Source of the DNA: Volvox africanus
Taxonomy: Eukaryota; Chlorophyta; Chlorophyceae; Chlamydomonadales; Volvocaceae
NCBI GenBank assembly: GCA_030268105.1
Contig: BSDZ01000080.1
Location: forward strand, 4,341,501 to 4,405,500
Direction of reading: 5' to 3'
DNA: 64,000 nt
Below the pieces are notes generated by a model. It searched no databases, was not told where the DNA came from, and was given only the letters and a program-made list of their open reading frames with translations. Position 1 is the stretch's first letter. Every line of letters begins with the position of its first letter. The translations under genes were made by a program, and so were the position numbers. Shown here in pieces: positions 28,901 to 40,727 of this stretch.

Positions 28901-31900
28901 TCGATCCCTGGAGTCTTCAGCTAACGACTTTGAGCGCGGGAAGCTGGACACCTTCTTCTTTACGGTAAGATCGAAGAATGCAAGACGTTGCGGCGAAACA
29001 GCCTTCGGGTGCTGTAACCACAGCTGCATGGATGGGTGACCGATCTGTGCTCGTTGTGCCACAGGATGACATATCCAGGCACGTATCCAGCCCATGGCGG
29101 TATTCCTGCAGTTCCAATCTCCTCCTGAAGTACTCGGCCAATCATTCACTGTCTGCATCGTTCCCCTTCGTCTTTGTACTATCCTTGTCACGTACACTTT
29201 ACCAGGCACCAGATATTGGTAAAATTCAGAGTTGCCAGGTGATCTGCAGTGGCACCGGTCTAGGCGCTGCGTGGCATCTGGCTCACATTACGGTGACCAA
29301 TACTGCGACCAGCGAGTCGGTTCGCTTTCAGTACGGCGACTGGATCGATGGCAAGAAGGGCTGGACCCAGACCCTATACGCTGACGCGGCCTTAAAGGTA
29401 TTGGTATTCTGACACCAATAACCCTTACATTCCTCGAAGGAATCCCCTGTTTGCAAGGGTAGGAAAGGGCGGGTTCTCAGCAAACCCTGTCAGGAAAATG
29501 CTTCGGGAACTCGAATGTCATATTAGACTTTGCATACATGACCAGCACGGGGCAGGTAATGGGTTCTGCCACGCAGGTCATTTACAGTTCGGACCGGACC
29601 GTATGACTATGGGTCCGCTCCCGTGTCCTTTGTCGATGTGATTGATCACGGCCGCAGGCTGACAAAATGGTCGAGTATGAGGTCCACGTGTTCACGTCCA
29701 ACGTACGCGGCGCAGGCACAGACGGCGACGTATTCTTGCAGCTCAAGGGCGTGAACGGCGCCATGGGAGAGACACAGCTTGAAAATTCTTGTGAGTCTCG
29801 CTTGGTGGCATGTGGACAGATTATGCGCCTCTTGCAGGGTTGTGGTGTACTGCTGGTGTCCGCGATATATGCGCCGCTCTAGTCACCACTCCTCAAAAAC
29901 GGAGAAAAAGCGTATGCATACGCTTGGTCTTCTTAGCGACCAAAGGACACCGTTACAGTTTACTCACAGATGATTCCTAGTTTGCTTACCTGACGTGTGA
30001 AGCTTCAAATGTCACCTATGCAGCCAACAACTTTGAGCGTGACCGCGAGGACGTGTTCAAGGTTCTCGGATCCGACATCGGCAAGCTCACGGAAGTCACC
30101 GTGCGGCTGGTGGGTGGCTAGGGCGCTGGGCCGTAAACGTATCGTGGGAGGTGAAGGCGGCACCCAGGAAAGTGGATGGGTTGCCAAAATCCCTTGCAAT
30201 GGCGGTGACTTCCCAGGATATGTTGTTGCGTGTTACTAGATAAGCAGCCAGGTCAGCCACCTATCTTGCGTGACTAACTGAGGTGTGGCTGCTTGATATG
30301 TGATCATTGCCATGTCAGTGTACCACGCATGCGGCCGCATTCCTGTCGATGCTGCAGGTGGAACGCGGCGTTGGAGCTGCGTGGCACTTGCAGCAGATCG
30401 AAGTTCTTAACAAGAAAACTGGGGAGCGAGCCCTGTTCCGCTACAACGACTGGCTCAAGGGCGACAAGACCACGGTCACTATACCAGAATCGAGCTCCGA
30501 GGCAGCAAAGCAGCTCGCCCCAGGCAAGGTAGGGCGCTTTCCGCAAGCTGCGCTAAGATGCATGAATAAACCCCATGGTGTAAGCAGGTCATCTGGCCCC
30601 TTTCAACGTACGCCAATCTGGTACTTGGCAATGCAGGTCCGGTGGAAGATCTCCGTCCAAACTAGCGACATCATGTACGCTGGTACGGACGCTAAGGTGT
30701 ACGTGCAAATTCACGGACCCAACGGGATGCTCAATGGAGCGGAGTTGTCCCTAGACAATTCCCACAACAACTTCGAGCGCAACGCGTTCGACCAGTTCTT
30801 CTTCGAGTTCCCGGAGGATAAGGATTGTGGTACGCCCATCGGCAAGGTGAGCAACTACAGCTCAGTGGGCTGACTTCCATCTGCAGGTTTTTTGTATTTC
30901 TGCTGTCCCAATCATGATCCCACCTCGATTATCATCTGCGCTAAATCACCGTTTCGTGCGCGATAATGCGCCTCTCCGGGGTGGCCTGATTACCCTATTG
31001 CCTTACAGCTCGTGGTGGAGCGCGGCAACAGTCTGACGCTTGGGGCGGACTGGCACCTGGATTGGGTCGAGGTCGTGGACATGAACCGGGGCCACACGTA
31101 TCGGTGGAAGTGTGGAGCCTGGTTCAACAGCAAGGAGGGCCTCAAAAAAGAGTGGGCACTGGAAAAAGCTATCGCTGGCGAGGTGCAGCCGCTGCAACTT
31201 ATTGATGCGCCCGCTGGTGCGTGCGCTAAGGACATCTGTGCAGTAAGGGAATATATGAAAGGCTATGAGCTGACACAGCACAAGATGCGTACGGGCTCCG
31301 TATAAGCACAACAAAGCTTCCGCCGGCAGGCGAAGGAATCTTTGCCTCCCAGCCTCATTACCGCCGTGCATTACGCCTAGTCGATGCCACCCCAGAATGG
31401 GAGGGATTTCAGGGCTGACCTTGTATACCTGCATTCGTGTTTTGCAGGAGTTGCTGGTACGCCCACGGACGGGGGTGATCGCTACCGCATCGTTTTTGTC
31501 ACTGGCAGCGTCCTCGGCGCTGGCACGGACGCCAAGGTTGGCCTACAGTTCATTGATGCCGCGGGTACTGTCTGGGCGCCGATGTTTACACAGACCAAGG
31601 CTATGTTTGAGCGCAGCTCCCGCGACGAATTATTCATTACTGCGCCCATGAAGCTGGTTGAGATAGCTGCGTGCCGCGTGTGGATTGAAAACCCAGGGCT
31701 CGGCGACAACTGGCACCTGGATCACGTGGTGCTGACGCATCTGTCATCGCAGCGTGAGTGGCGCTTCGATTGCCGCGACTGGGTACCTAAAGGCACAGGC
31801 CCTGCCCAAGGCAAGCAGCTGCCGGCGATCGTCGTCCGGGACGTGTCCCTGGAACCACCGGCCCTGGAGCTCACCGCTGTCGGCACCGTCACGCCACACG

Positions 31901-32992
31901 AACCATCCCTGCCGGCGGCTCCTGCTCCTCCGCCGCCTAGACCACTCACACAGTACGACTGCACAATTATCACAGGTAGCAAGTACGGCGCTGGGACGGA
32001 CGCGCTGGTCAGCATTGAGCTCGTGGGAAGTCGGGGATCCGCACAGCACACTTTTGAGCAGAGCGACAAGCTGTTCGAGAACAGCAGCCGCGACCGCTTC
32101 ATGCTGACGTTACCGGGCATCGGGAACCTGGAGCAGGTACGGCTATGGCACGATGGCTCAGGCTTCGGAGCAGATTGGTTTCCGGACAGCGTCATTGTGG
32201 AGAGTCCCGCTTCGGGTTGCAAATGGGAGGCAACGTTCGGCGAATGGATTAAAGGAGGCAGTGTCAGATCCAAGCCGGCACGCTTGGTGGCGGGCTCAGC
32301 CAAAGATGCGGAGGCAGTGTACGACCAGGCGGCCGTGGTGGCAGCGGCCAAGGCGGCGGAGCAGCGCGCAGCGTTGGAAGCGCAGCGCACGGTGACAGCG
32401 ACCGCCCCTCAGCAACAGGTTGCCAGCCCGCCGATTGGCGCAAATGCAGCATCTGCAGGAGCAGCAGCAGCGGCAGGGGCAGGACAGGTGGATCGACCAG
32501 CGAAGCGACCTGGTGATGACGGCATCGCCAAACAGGTGCGGCATTGCATCGGCGCAGATTGCATTCATCTTTCAACCCAATAGCATGGTCCGTCTCAAGT
32601 TTGCTTATACTGCGAACAAATCCGAATTGTCGAAACCGCCATACAATCGCGCGGGTTAGCTTTAATCATAACGGCTATTGGCTCTGCCCTGATGAACATC
32701 ACGAAGGTTTGTGCCTGCCTAACTGCAGGTTCTGAAACCGGATGAGTTCACGAGGTTGCCGCAGATGCAGCCGGGCGACAGCAGGTACCGCTTCAGCAAC
32801 GAAGTTCGTGGCAACCCTGAGCCAACGCCACCTATCTGGCAAAAGCACGTCGCGCCGTACACGGGGGATCCATCCTATGTTGTTACGTATTATTACAACC
32901 CCCTGACGAAGCAAAGTACGTACGACAAACCAGCAGAGTATGCAGAATGGGAGCGCAAGTACGACGCCTGGCTGGCATCTGTACTTAAGTAG
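7908..32992 (+). CDS. Giant EF-hand-like/HELP/WD40 (EML)-20xPLAT-WW fusion protein
   Basis: One gene of several dozen exons, encoding roughly 3,500 residues by rough tally. Order: N-terminal region with degenerate EF-hand-like segments (8029-8918), HELP motif (9349-9842), EML-type WD40 propellers (10114-14490), a Pro/Glu/Lys-rich linker (14648-14855), 20 PLAT/LH2 domains (15121-32250), an Ala/Gln-rich stretch, and a WW-like C-terminus (32729-32992, stop TAG). EML proteins bind tubulin and microtubules; PLAT domains are beta-sandwiches that bind lipids or proteins and occur in long arrays in LOXHD1, a stereocilia protein. EML-to-PLAT continuity rests on a phase-0 splice joining ...REAQDE to VVILKPP. 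The start is tentative: ATG 7908 ([13 protein letters not shown]) fits phase 1 with the exon at 8029. A membrane-proximal axonemal or cytoskeletal scaffold is inferred, not shown. Confidence 0.78.
8029..8918 (+). other. N-terminal module of the giant protein, degenerate EF-hand-like
   Basis: Exons at about 8029-8125, 8200-8271, 8429-8503 and 8675-8918 join in phase. They give a mostly helical region ending in a pair of EF-hand-like helix-loop-helix units ([19 protein letters not shown], then [19 protein letters not shown]). The loops lack the usual spacing of acidic calcium ligands, so calcium binding is doubtful. Confidence 0.5.
9349..14490 (+). other. HELP motif and WD40 propellers of EML family
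   Basis: The HELP motif is split over exons 9349-9477 and 9690-9842: PPSNWDG before the intron, [14 protein letters not shown] after it. The EML signature then follows: [160 protein letters not shown] and finally [19 protein letters not shown]. The order matches the tandem beta-propeller core of EML proteins, including the SNNC...FPDTDP blade. Confidence 0.85.
12065..12084. repeat. TGTC tetranucleotide microsatellite
   Basis: Five tandem tgtc units in an intron of the EML-PLAT gene. Confidence 0.8.
15121..32250 (+). repeat. Array of 20 PLAT/LH2 domains
   Basis: Each unit carries a [12 protein letters not shown] motif, an NNFERxxxDxF motif, a GHDNSGxGxxWHLxxVEV motif and a WLD/W-containing end. 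GTD-motif starts lie near 15121, 15859, 16624, 17455, 18505, 19381, 20214, 21013, 22448, 23249, 24195, 25170, 26099, 26990, 27932, 28839, 29708, 30678, 31516 and 31987. Most units are split by two to four introns, often at SDIR|GAGTD and within NNFERNQ|V. Units 19 and 20 share one long exon (about 31448-32535). Unit 7 is degenerate: its WHL is WGL, with an insertion rich in Gly/Lys. Unit 17 lacks the GHDNSG turn. Confidence 0.85.
32729..32992 (+). other. C-terminal WW-like domain of the giant protein
   Basis: The last exon joins in phase 0 to the Ala-rich exon ending 32535. It reads [10 protein letters not shown], then a gap, then [20 protein letters not shown], which follows the WW layout (W, central aromatic triplet YYY, N, T, final KP). 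The second Trp is Tyr. WW domains bind proline-rich peptides. The protein's own Pro-rich linker (14720-14745) is one conceivable target. An AATAAA lies near 33010, just after the stop. Confidence 0.55.
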
Positions 32993-34588
32993 AGCTCGTA
33001 TTACATACGAATAAAGACGATGCCATACCTTCTGGCGCGATTTACCCAGGATCATCATGTCGGCTTGGCGAGGCAGCAAGCAGGCGGGGATATCCATGAA
33101 ACAAGTTCATTGGCCCGTGCCACGACGACACACAATTGGGTTCACTCACCCGATCCGGAGCTTTGCTGCGCATCTCGTAGATATTGCTTGGAGCAGGTAG
33201 TGTGGGCGCAAGGCACATGCACGCGTATGAACGTGCACTTGGGTCCCCGTGCTGCCATGTTGCACTCGTCATTGGCGGTCCAAAATGAAATTTGAAACCT
33301 GGTCATTTAACCAGCAGATGGAAGACGTGATCTCTTGAAATAGCAAGTATTCACTGCAATGCAATGTCACAGACAGTGATAGGCCCTGTTGCATTATGGA
33401 ATGGGAAGCATGACATTCAATGAAGTCAGATGCTTCAAGGATCGCTGAATCCTTGTGGGATTCAACAAAGGGCACGCTTTATGTATGCAGTGAACGTGAC
33501 CTCGTGTTCACCTTCCTTTAGACGACTTCCTTCCTATACCGTGACTTTTGCTCTGTATTAACGCCTAACTTCAGGTCAACCCTGCCTAATGTCTGCAAAT
33601 TTAATTACCCCAGGGGATCTCCCCTGGATTACCCCAAACTTATGGACCGGTGTATATGCGCATACCAATTGTTTAAGTTTTCTTGGCCGTCCCTAAGTTG
33701 CACGATAGCCCCAGAGAGGAACCTTTCAATGTGTCCTCGTGCAGAAACTGTGAGTCTTCCCGGACCTGCGGTTCCCCCGTATGTACGACTCTGCAATTCA
33801 CGTATCATTGTAAGCTAAGTACCTTAGTTCTGCAGCCCCTTACGCTCTCAATGATATGTACTGACCAGGCAGCAAAGGCCTGTGCAACATTGCATATAGG
33901 CAAACTTTCCCAGGTGACTGACGGTGCGAGTGGGTTGGCAGCTGCTGCTGGGGCTTACTAAGGAGATGCTGCACTTCCTGCACCGCAAGGACCACAGGTC
34001 ATGGTATTGCATGTGATGGTGCATGATGATGGTGATGATGATGATGATGATGATGGTGCATGTGATGGTCTCATGCTATTAAGCTCATAACATACACGGG
34101 AATGAGTGGGGTGAGTATACATCTCAACGCGCTTTGTTTTTTATCCCTAATTTACCCGCTATCCCCAGCCTGACAAGGCGGGCAAGCCCGGTCTAACCAC
34201 CAGGGTTGCCGTACATGCGCTTGCAGCGTCCCTGTTGTTTTGGCGAACATAGACGTAACAGTCAACAAATACTTTGTTAATACGACATGCAAGGCTTAGA
34301 GGCGATGCTTATTTCCGCCGTTTCTACAATTTGTTCCTAAAATTGCCAATGTAATTGCCCCCCTTCCTAATTCGCTGATATGCGAGTCTTTCATCTATTC
34401 ATGGACGGCGATTTAAGAATGGTTCTCTTTACCGTCGTCGTACGCTGCCGTAAATTTGTCGCCGAGAGGCTTCTAAGATAGCCGCACCAAATCTCGACCA
34501 TTATGTCATCTTATAGCAGCCAGATTAATTGTTAGTGACTTTGTAGGAATTGTAATAGTTTACTTAAGTCGTTTGGTCAGCCCGCGCA
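32993..34588. other. Intergenic between EML-PLAT gene and calmodulin
   Basis: No coding exon is supported. Contains a GATGAT microsatellite (34021-34070) and AT-rich sequence up to the calmodulin start, probably including its promoter and 5' UTR. Confidence 0.5.
34021..34070. repeat. GAT/GGT trinucleotide microsatellite
   Basis: An imperfect run of gatgat units with ggt and gca interruptions, non-coding, in the spacer upstream of calmodulin. Confidence 0.8.
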
Positions 34589-35947
<1,359 letters not shown>

Positions 35948-36248
35948 GAAGAGCTGTTGCTGCTTAGGAGTTGTGGATGTTGGTTTAGTATTCGCATGGG
36001 ACGTGTACAGTGGGTGCGTACAATTGGATGGGAGACGGGTTTTGAAATCGAGGGAATATTACAGATGGAAGACTGTCACCCCATTAGAGCAAATTTGCTC
36101 TTAGAGAACCTGGACGTGTCAGCCATTGGACATGTGCTCTAACCGGTTGTCCTTGGAGTACATTGGTATATGTAGCAGCTGAAGGAAATAGTGCTAACTA
36201 TCATGTTCGTGCTGTTGAAGCAAACGAGCAGTCTGCTGTAAAGTCTTA

Positions 36249-39133
36249 TCAGTGTGCCAGTTTGATAAGCTGAATTGCGGTTGAGATGGCACGTTGAAGA
36301 CAAGATATTTTGCACGGCAATGAGTCAAGATTTGAAACTTGCATGTTGCCGTTCGAATTTTCATATGGATTAAAATCCTCTATGTCCCCTTGAGACTGTG
36401 TACTGCAGCTGGACCTGAGTGTGACGGCTTGTTTTAGTTGCCGGAGTGCAAGAGCCACACTGCAGATGACAACCTCCTGCAACGCGTACAAAACTTAACT
36501 GTGTGGAGTTTATTAATAGTTTCGACAGTCTCAAGTACGTGCCTCGCTCACCTGCCTTACAGACTTGCCTGACAGTCCGGCAGCCCATTTCTCGATGTGG
36601 ATTGCAAGGGCGTTTTCAATCCTGCCAGACCCCTGTACCGCTGTGGCTCGCTACGAGGGAGAAAGCTCATGTTGAATAGGAATCACGGACAAAGACGTGG
36701 CCTATAAACATAAGTGAACTGCTGACGATACCTGCTGAAGGGTAGTTCGAAGCAGATGGATCGAGGACTCAGCGGTGTGCTTTATATGTCCTGACAATGC
36801 ATCCATAGGGCAGAAGAGCGCGACGGTGACCACATGGGAGTGAGTCGTCGGCCTTAAGTGGAGAACTTGATGTCCGCCTATGGCCTGCACGCATATAGCG
36901 CCCTCACACAACCCTCTACAAGACATGCCATGGGCGCACAGCTGAACGCACCTTGATTTCGGCATGTAGTCGACCGCAAGTGCTTGAACCATGGCAATGG
37001 AGTAAGCTATCAACTGGCGTGCATCCTGCAGTTCTGCCCAGTGCTGTGATATGCATAGCCCCCAGACGCTGTAACGGTGTTATGCCTCTGCGTACCAGCC
37101 AGTCCTGCACAACGGGGTTCACGCCCTGCGGACGTATGTGGAGGCAGAATTTAAATAGATGCGTAAACTCCTGGGGGCTAAAACATACAGTGTAATCTTG
37201 GCTGATTACTGTGGTCCTTTACTGCAGGACAGTAAAACCCACGTCATGACTTGCCAACGGTACTGCTATGATTCAATTCCTCCCGAGTACTGAAATGCAA
37301 AGCGCAGACTATATGACTACATCTTTAAATGTTGTTCACCCTTTCTTGCACTAGGCCTACGCCGACAGCTCCACACCCTACGCCGACAGCTCCAAGAAGC
37401 CTGTGCGCCCTTCGGATTCAGCAGTCCAAACGCATTTCCTGATTTCTGATGATTCCTAATCCTTTCCTTGCTTTAAGGGCTTGACGACAGTGCCTGGATT
37501 CGCGCGTTTACCTTCTGGCTAGCTACGACGTGGATATTGGCAGACTTTTGCAGCAGACCGTCCAGCATAGTTAGAAGGCGTTGAATCTCTTGCGCTTCAG
37601 CTTCCCCTGCAGCCACGCGTAATATTAATAGATCAATTCAGTAGTGCCACCAGTTGCCCCTTCCAACCTACCGGGTTGTTCCCAAGGTTGTTGCTGAACT
37701 GCAATCAAGCTGTCCAGCCCTGTTGAAGCTGAGTCATAATGCTGACTACCCCGTACGTCCAAAGCTTCACGAAGGAGCAGGATTCCAATGTCGCCGATCG
37801 TGTAGTTGACGGTGCCGTGTGGCATGACATCAGCATTTCCCTGCCGAACCGCTATGTCCACCAGGATATCAAAGCTTTCGCCTGCGATATCACTACGGGG
37901 GATGACAACGCCGGGTAATACACAGCTTTCCCGCACGTCTTCCCCACGGAATGTCTGAATAGATACGCACGGCAATGATGCTGCAGACATCAAGTCAGGG
38001 TGCTCATCAGGCAGCGTTGCGACAAAGGTCTCCACCATCAAAGCAGCCAGGTGTTCCAAGTCAGAAGTGCTCAAAAAGCAACCCTGCAGTTAACAAAATT
38101 TGTCGTGAGTAAATATTTAAGATGTATTGCAAAAACCGGTTTGGAAAGACATGACCAGTGCATACGTACCAACTTTGGAAACAGCACGCCACGACAAAGA
38201 GCTAAGTATTGCTGGACTGATTTACATGCCACAATTTGTACAGTGGTTCTGACAGGGGTTTGCGCGTTGCCGAAGTCGGACGAAAGGAGACCTTGCACCC
38301 TGCAAATGATCAAGCGGATTGCCATGGTAATGGAGGTTAGTCCCCCACTGCCAAGTAATGTCATGTTAGGAAGGACGACTGGCTGACGCAGTCCGATAAA
38401 CTGCAGAAGCCAGGTGTTACACTGTGGGCGACTTGTCCTGAAAGGACAAGCACCGGGAGCCTTGACCGGGCCAAACCACAGCCATATGTGAATGGGACCG
38501 TCGTATATCAGTGGGTCACACGGAGTTCGGGATGGCCGTAAATTACGTACATGTGCCCCAGCGCTTGCAGCACACGAATCGATTCGTACAAGTCGCTTCT
38601 GCATGGCGAGTTTTCCAGGACAGCCTGTATAATCCTGCGGGGTAGCACATAACTCAAAGCGAGGATTATGCTTCACCAAGGCCAGTTTTTCCATCCGTTC
38701 AGGAATCTACGAGCATCTCCGTCGACGCACCTGGCAGCGAGATACAAGCAAGCTAAGCCGCCGTCGCCGTACTGTGCGTGTTGCGCTTGCGCCGTGCCAG
38801 CAACAAGCAGCTGACCGAATGGGTGACTTGCTCTGATACCTACAATACCATAGCCTATCGATGTAGTCGTACAAGGGCGTTATCGACAAGAGGAACCTCA
38901 CCACATATCGTAGTACTACCTACCTTGGACCAGGGGGCCACTCACGGAGGTTATGACGCTGGCTGGTGTATGTGGTGCCGCTTGCAATGCCTTCAACCTG
39001 AAGAGTTATTTTTTATGAAATGATATGTTTTTACGACCATTTACACACGCCGTGAAGCTGACCTGCCATACGGTCCGAAACAAGACAAGGCAAGCTCCTC
39101 ATAGAACTTGCATATCTGCAAGAGCGCTTCCAT
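36249..39133 (-). CDS. MKKS: BBS6/MKKS-like group II chaperonin-like protein
   Basis: BBS6/MKKS is a divergent chaperonin-like protein that helps BBSome assembly for ciliary trafficking. Eleven exons assemble in phase to about 539 residues (human MKKS is 570), from ATG 39133 to stop 36249. Chaperonin landmarks in order: SCFGPYGRLK near the N-terminus; HAQYGDGGLACLYLA, the degenerate form of the ATP-site GDGT; LFPKLGCFLSTSDLEHLAAL; and an apical-domain start (VSIQTFRGED...VLPGVVIP). Then come NIHVVASQKGVNPVVQDWL, RRGITPLQRLGAMHI, GSGRIENALAIHIE (matching the GGG(C/R)xExxLA element), and the C-terminal SNLDSLPCKISCLQRAIS. Exons include 39063-39133, 38731-38830, 38551-38634, 38170-38299, 37672-38083, 37512-37606, 36952-37125 and 36732-36884. 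BBS10 or BBS12 are alternatives, but length and end favour BBS6. Its start faces NDUFS6. Confidence 0.75.
37356..37393. repeat. 21-bp tandem duplication in a BBS6 intron
   Basis: The unit beginning cctacgccgacagctcc occurs twice in a row, one full 21-bp copy and a second partial copy of 17 bp, within the intron between the 37512-37606 and 36952-37125 exons. Confidence 0.8.
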
Positions 39134-39316
39134 GTGGTATAGGTATGCCCAGCCATGGGACAAGTTAGGTAAAAATTGTCTTCAGGGTGCGACATGTACG
39201 ACGCCCTAGACTTTCGTTCAGGTGCATTTGTCCATGTTTGCATTTGCCAAGAAAGTGTACATCTGTGAAAGCTTAGTATCTGAGTTTGCTAACAGATTTC
39301 TACCCACGTGGCCAGA
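39134..39316. promoter_or_regulatory. Short divergent spacer between BBS6 and NDUFS6
   Basis: Only 183 bp separate the two predicted start codons on opposite strands, so both 5' UTRs and core promoters must lie here or overlap. I see no clear TATA box. A shared bidirectional promoter is an inference from spacing alone. Confidence 0.4.
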
Positions 39317-40454
39317 ATGGCTCTTCAGAGCACCTCAGTTATTGCTAATCACTTTATCGGACAAAAGTTTTTTAGTGCTTTTGCTACCAAGGCTGGATCT
39401 CTTGCAACAATTGATTGGAAGCACGTTTCCGTTCCTGAGGCCACGCTGAGGGACATAGCCCAGACCATCGGTGGAATCGTTCCGAAGGGGGATTTACGTG
39501 CAACCAGTGGTTTAGGTCTTGGAGATGGCATCAAAAATCACACCGACAAGTGGCTACAGGTGCATCGGGGCATGCGTGGATTTTCGGCGTGGCCGGTGCT
39601 GTTCGGGCGTCCGGACCATTTGCAAAATCGCGCGGGTTTCTTGCAAAAGGCTAGTTTGTGAAATGGAGCTTGGAAATATGTCAAGCAAAACCCATGAAAT
39701 TTTGCCTCACGTTGTTTTCCCCTGAGCACCATAAGCTGTAGACCGTGACCAGAAACCGTAACATTTGCTGAAACAGCTGCCTGTACCTTCTAAACAGGTC
39801 GGGAAGTCGCCAATGGAGTACATTAACGAGGTGGAGCCCATCAAGGTCAAGGGTCTTGTGGTAGCTTCCTATGGTAGTGAGTTTGTAAGGTCGTATTTCC
39901 GTTACGGTTATAGGTGTGTCGGTCAGTTGTGTGATTGAGGGCAACAGATGCACAGAGCACCCTGGGGTACGATAGTCGTGGCCGCAAGTATGCATTGATG
40001 GCGGCATTCAGGATGAGGGATGGATGGTGCGGCCTGCTAGGTTAACAATCCATTAGAAGTACCCTGAATTCCTTTAATGTCCTGCTTGCAGGTGATGATC
40101 CGGCTTTGGGATGCCCGGTACGTGGTCATTGCGTCAGCCTTCCGTTTGAACTTCAAAACCAACGTCTTATTCGTGCGTGCCGAGTTGTGACCCCGTCCGT
40201 GTGGTATTTAAGCAAGCACTCTCCACCTTCCTTGGATTGGACGGTAGAGATTTACTAATTGCATATGAATACGTATGGCTATATGGAATGGCGCGCATAC
40301 GCGCATGGCACGAAACTCAACTGCTGGTTCGATTTGCATGCAGGTCGAGTACATCACCTTGAAGGGCACTAGTTATGATAACCCCGCGGTATGCAAGTAC
40401 ACGGGTAACCGATACTACAGCGACGACTGGAAGCACGGCGCGCACCACCACTGA
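39317..40454 (+). CDS. NDUFS6: Mitochondrial complex I subunit NDUFS6-like (13 kDa)
   Basis: NDUFS6 is a zinc-binding subunit of mitochondrial NADH:ubiquinone oxidoreductase. Four exons fit in phase: 39317-39559, 39798-39876, 40092-40117 (26 nt) and 40344-40454, giving 152 residues. The N-terminal ~60 residues are apolar/basic like a targeting region, followed by GIKNHTDKWLQ, KSPMEYINEVEPIKVKGLVV, DPALGCPVEYITL and CKYTGNRYY, ending KHGAHHH. This matches plant NDUFS6 (NHTAKW, KSPMELI, PALGHP, CKYCG, DHHH). The zinc ligands differ: the first Cys (IVAC in plants) is Ser here, the His of ALGHP is Cys, and the last Cys of CKYCG is Thr. Zinc binding is therefore uncertain. COX5b was considered, but motif spacing fits NDUFS6 better. 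Confidence 0.82.
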
Positions 40455-40727
40455 CTGCAGATTTATACTTGTTGCGCGGGCGGGATGGGGTAGGCTGTGC
40501 AAAGCGTGGGCATGGCAAGAGTATCAGCTATCGTGGCTGTCAAAGGAATAGAGGATTCGCCCATAGTGTCGGTTATGTTGCGGTATTACAGGTGCTGGTT
40601 TCGTGCGGTTAGGGCTTAGTTTAATTGCTTCGTTCGTTATAAATGTCGGCATCAGCGACACTACATGCATGCGGACCACTGCGGAGGGCAATGGGAAATG
40701 GACATGCTAATGACCTCTGCTTGCAAT

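Noticed and set aside
39317..40454. COX5b (cytochrome c oxidase zinc subunit)
   Set aside because: The ALGxP, KSPMExI and C-terminal HHH motifs match plant NDUFS6 in order and spacing; COX5b does not fit.
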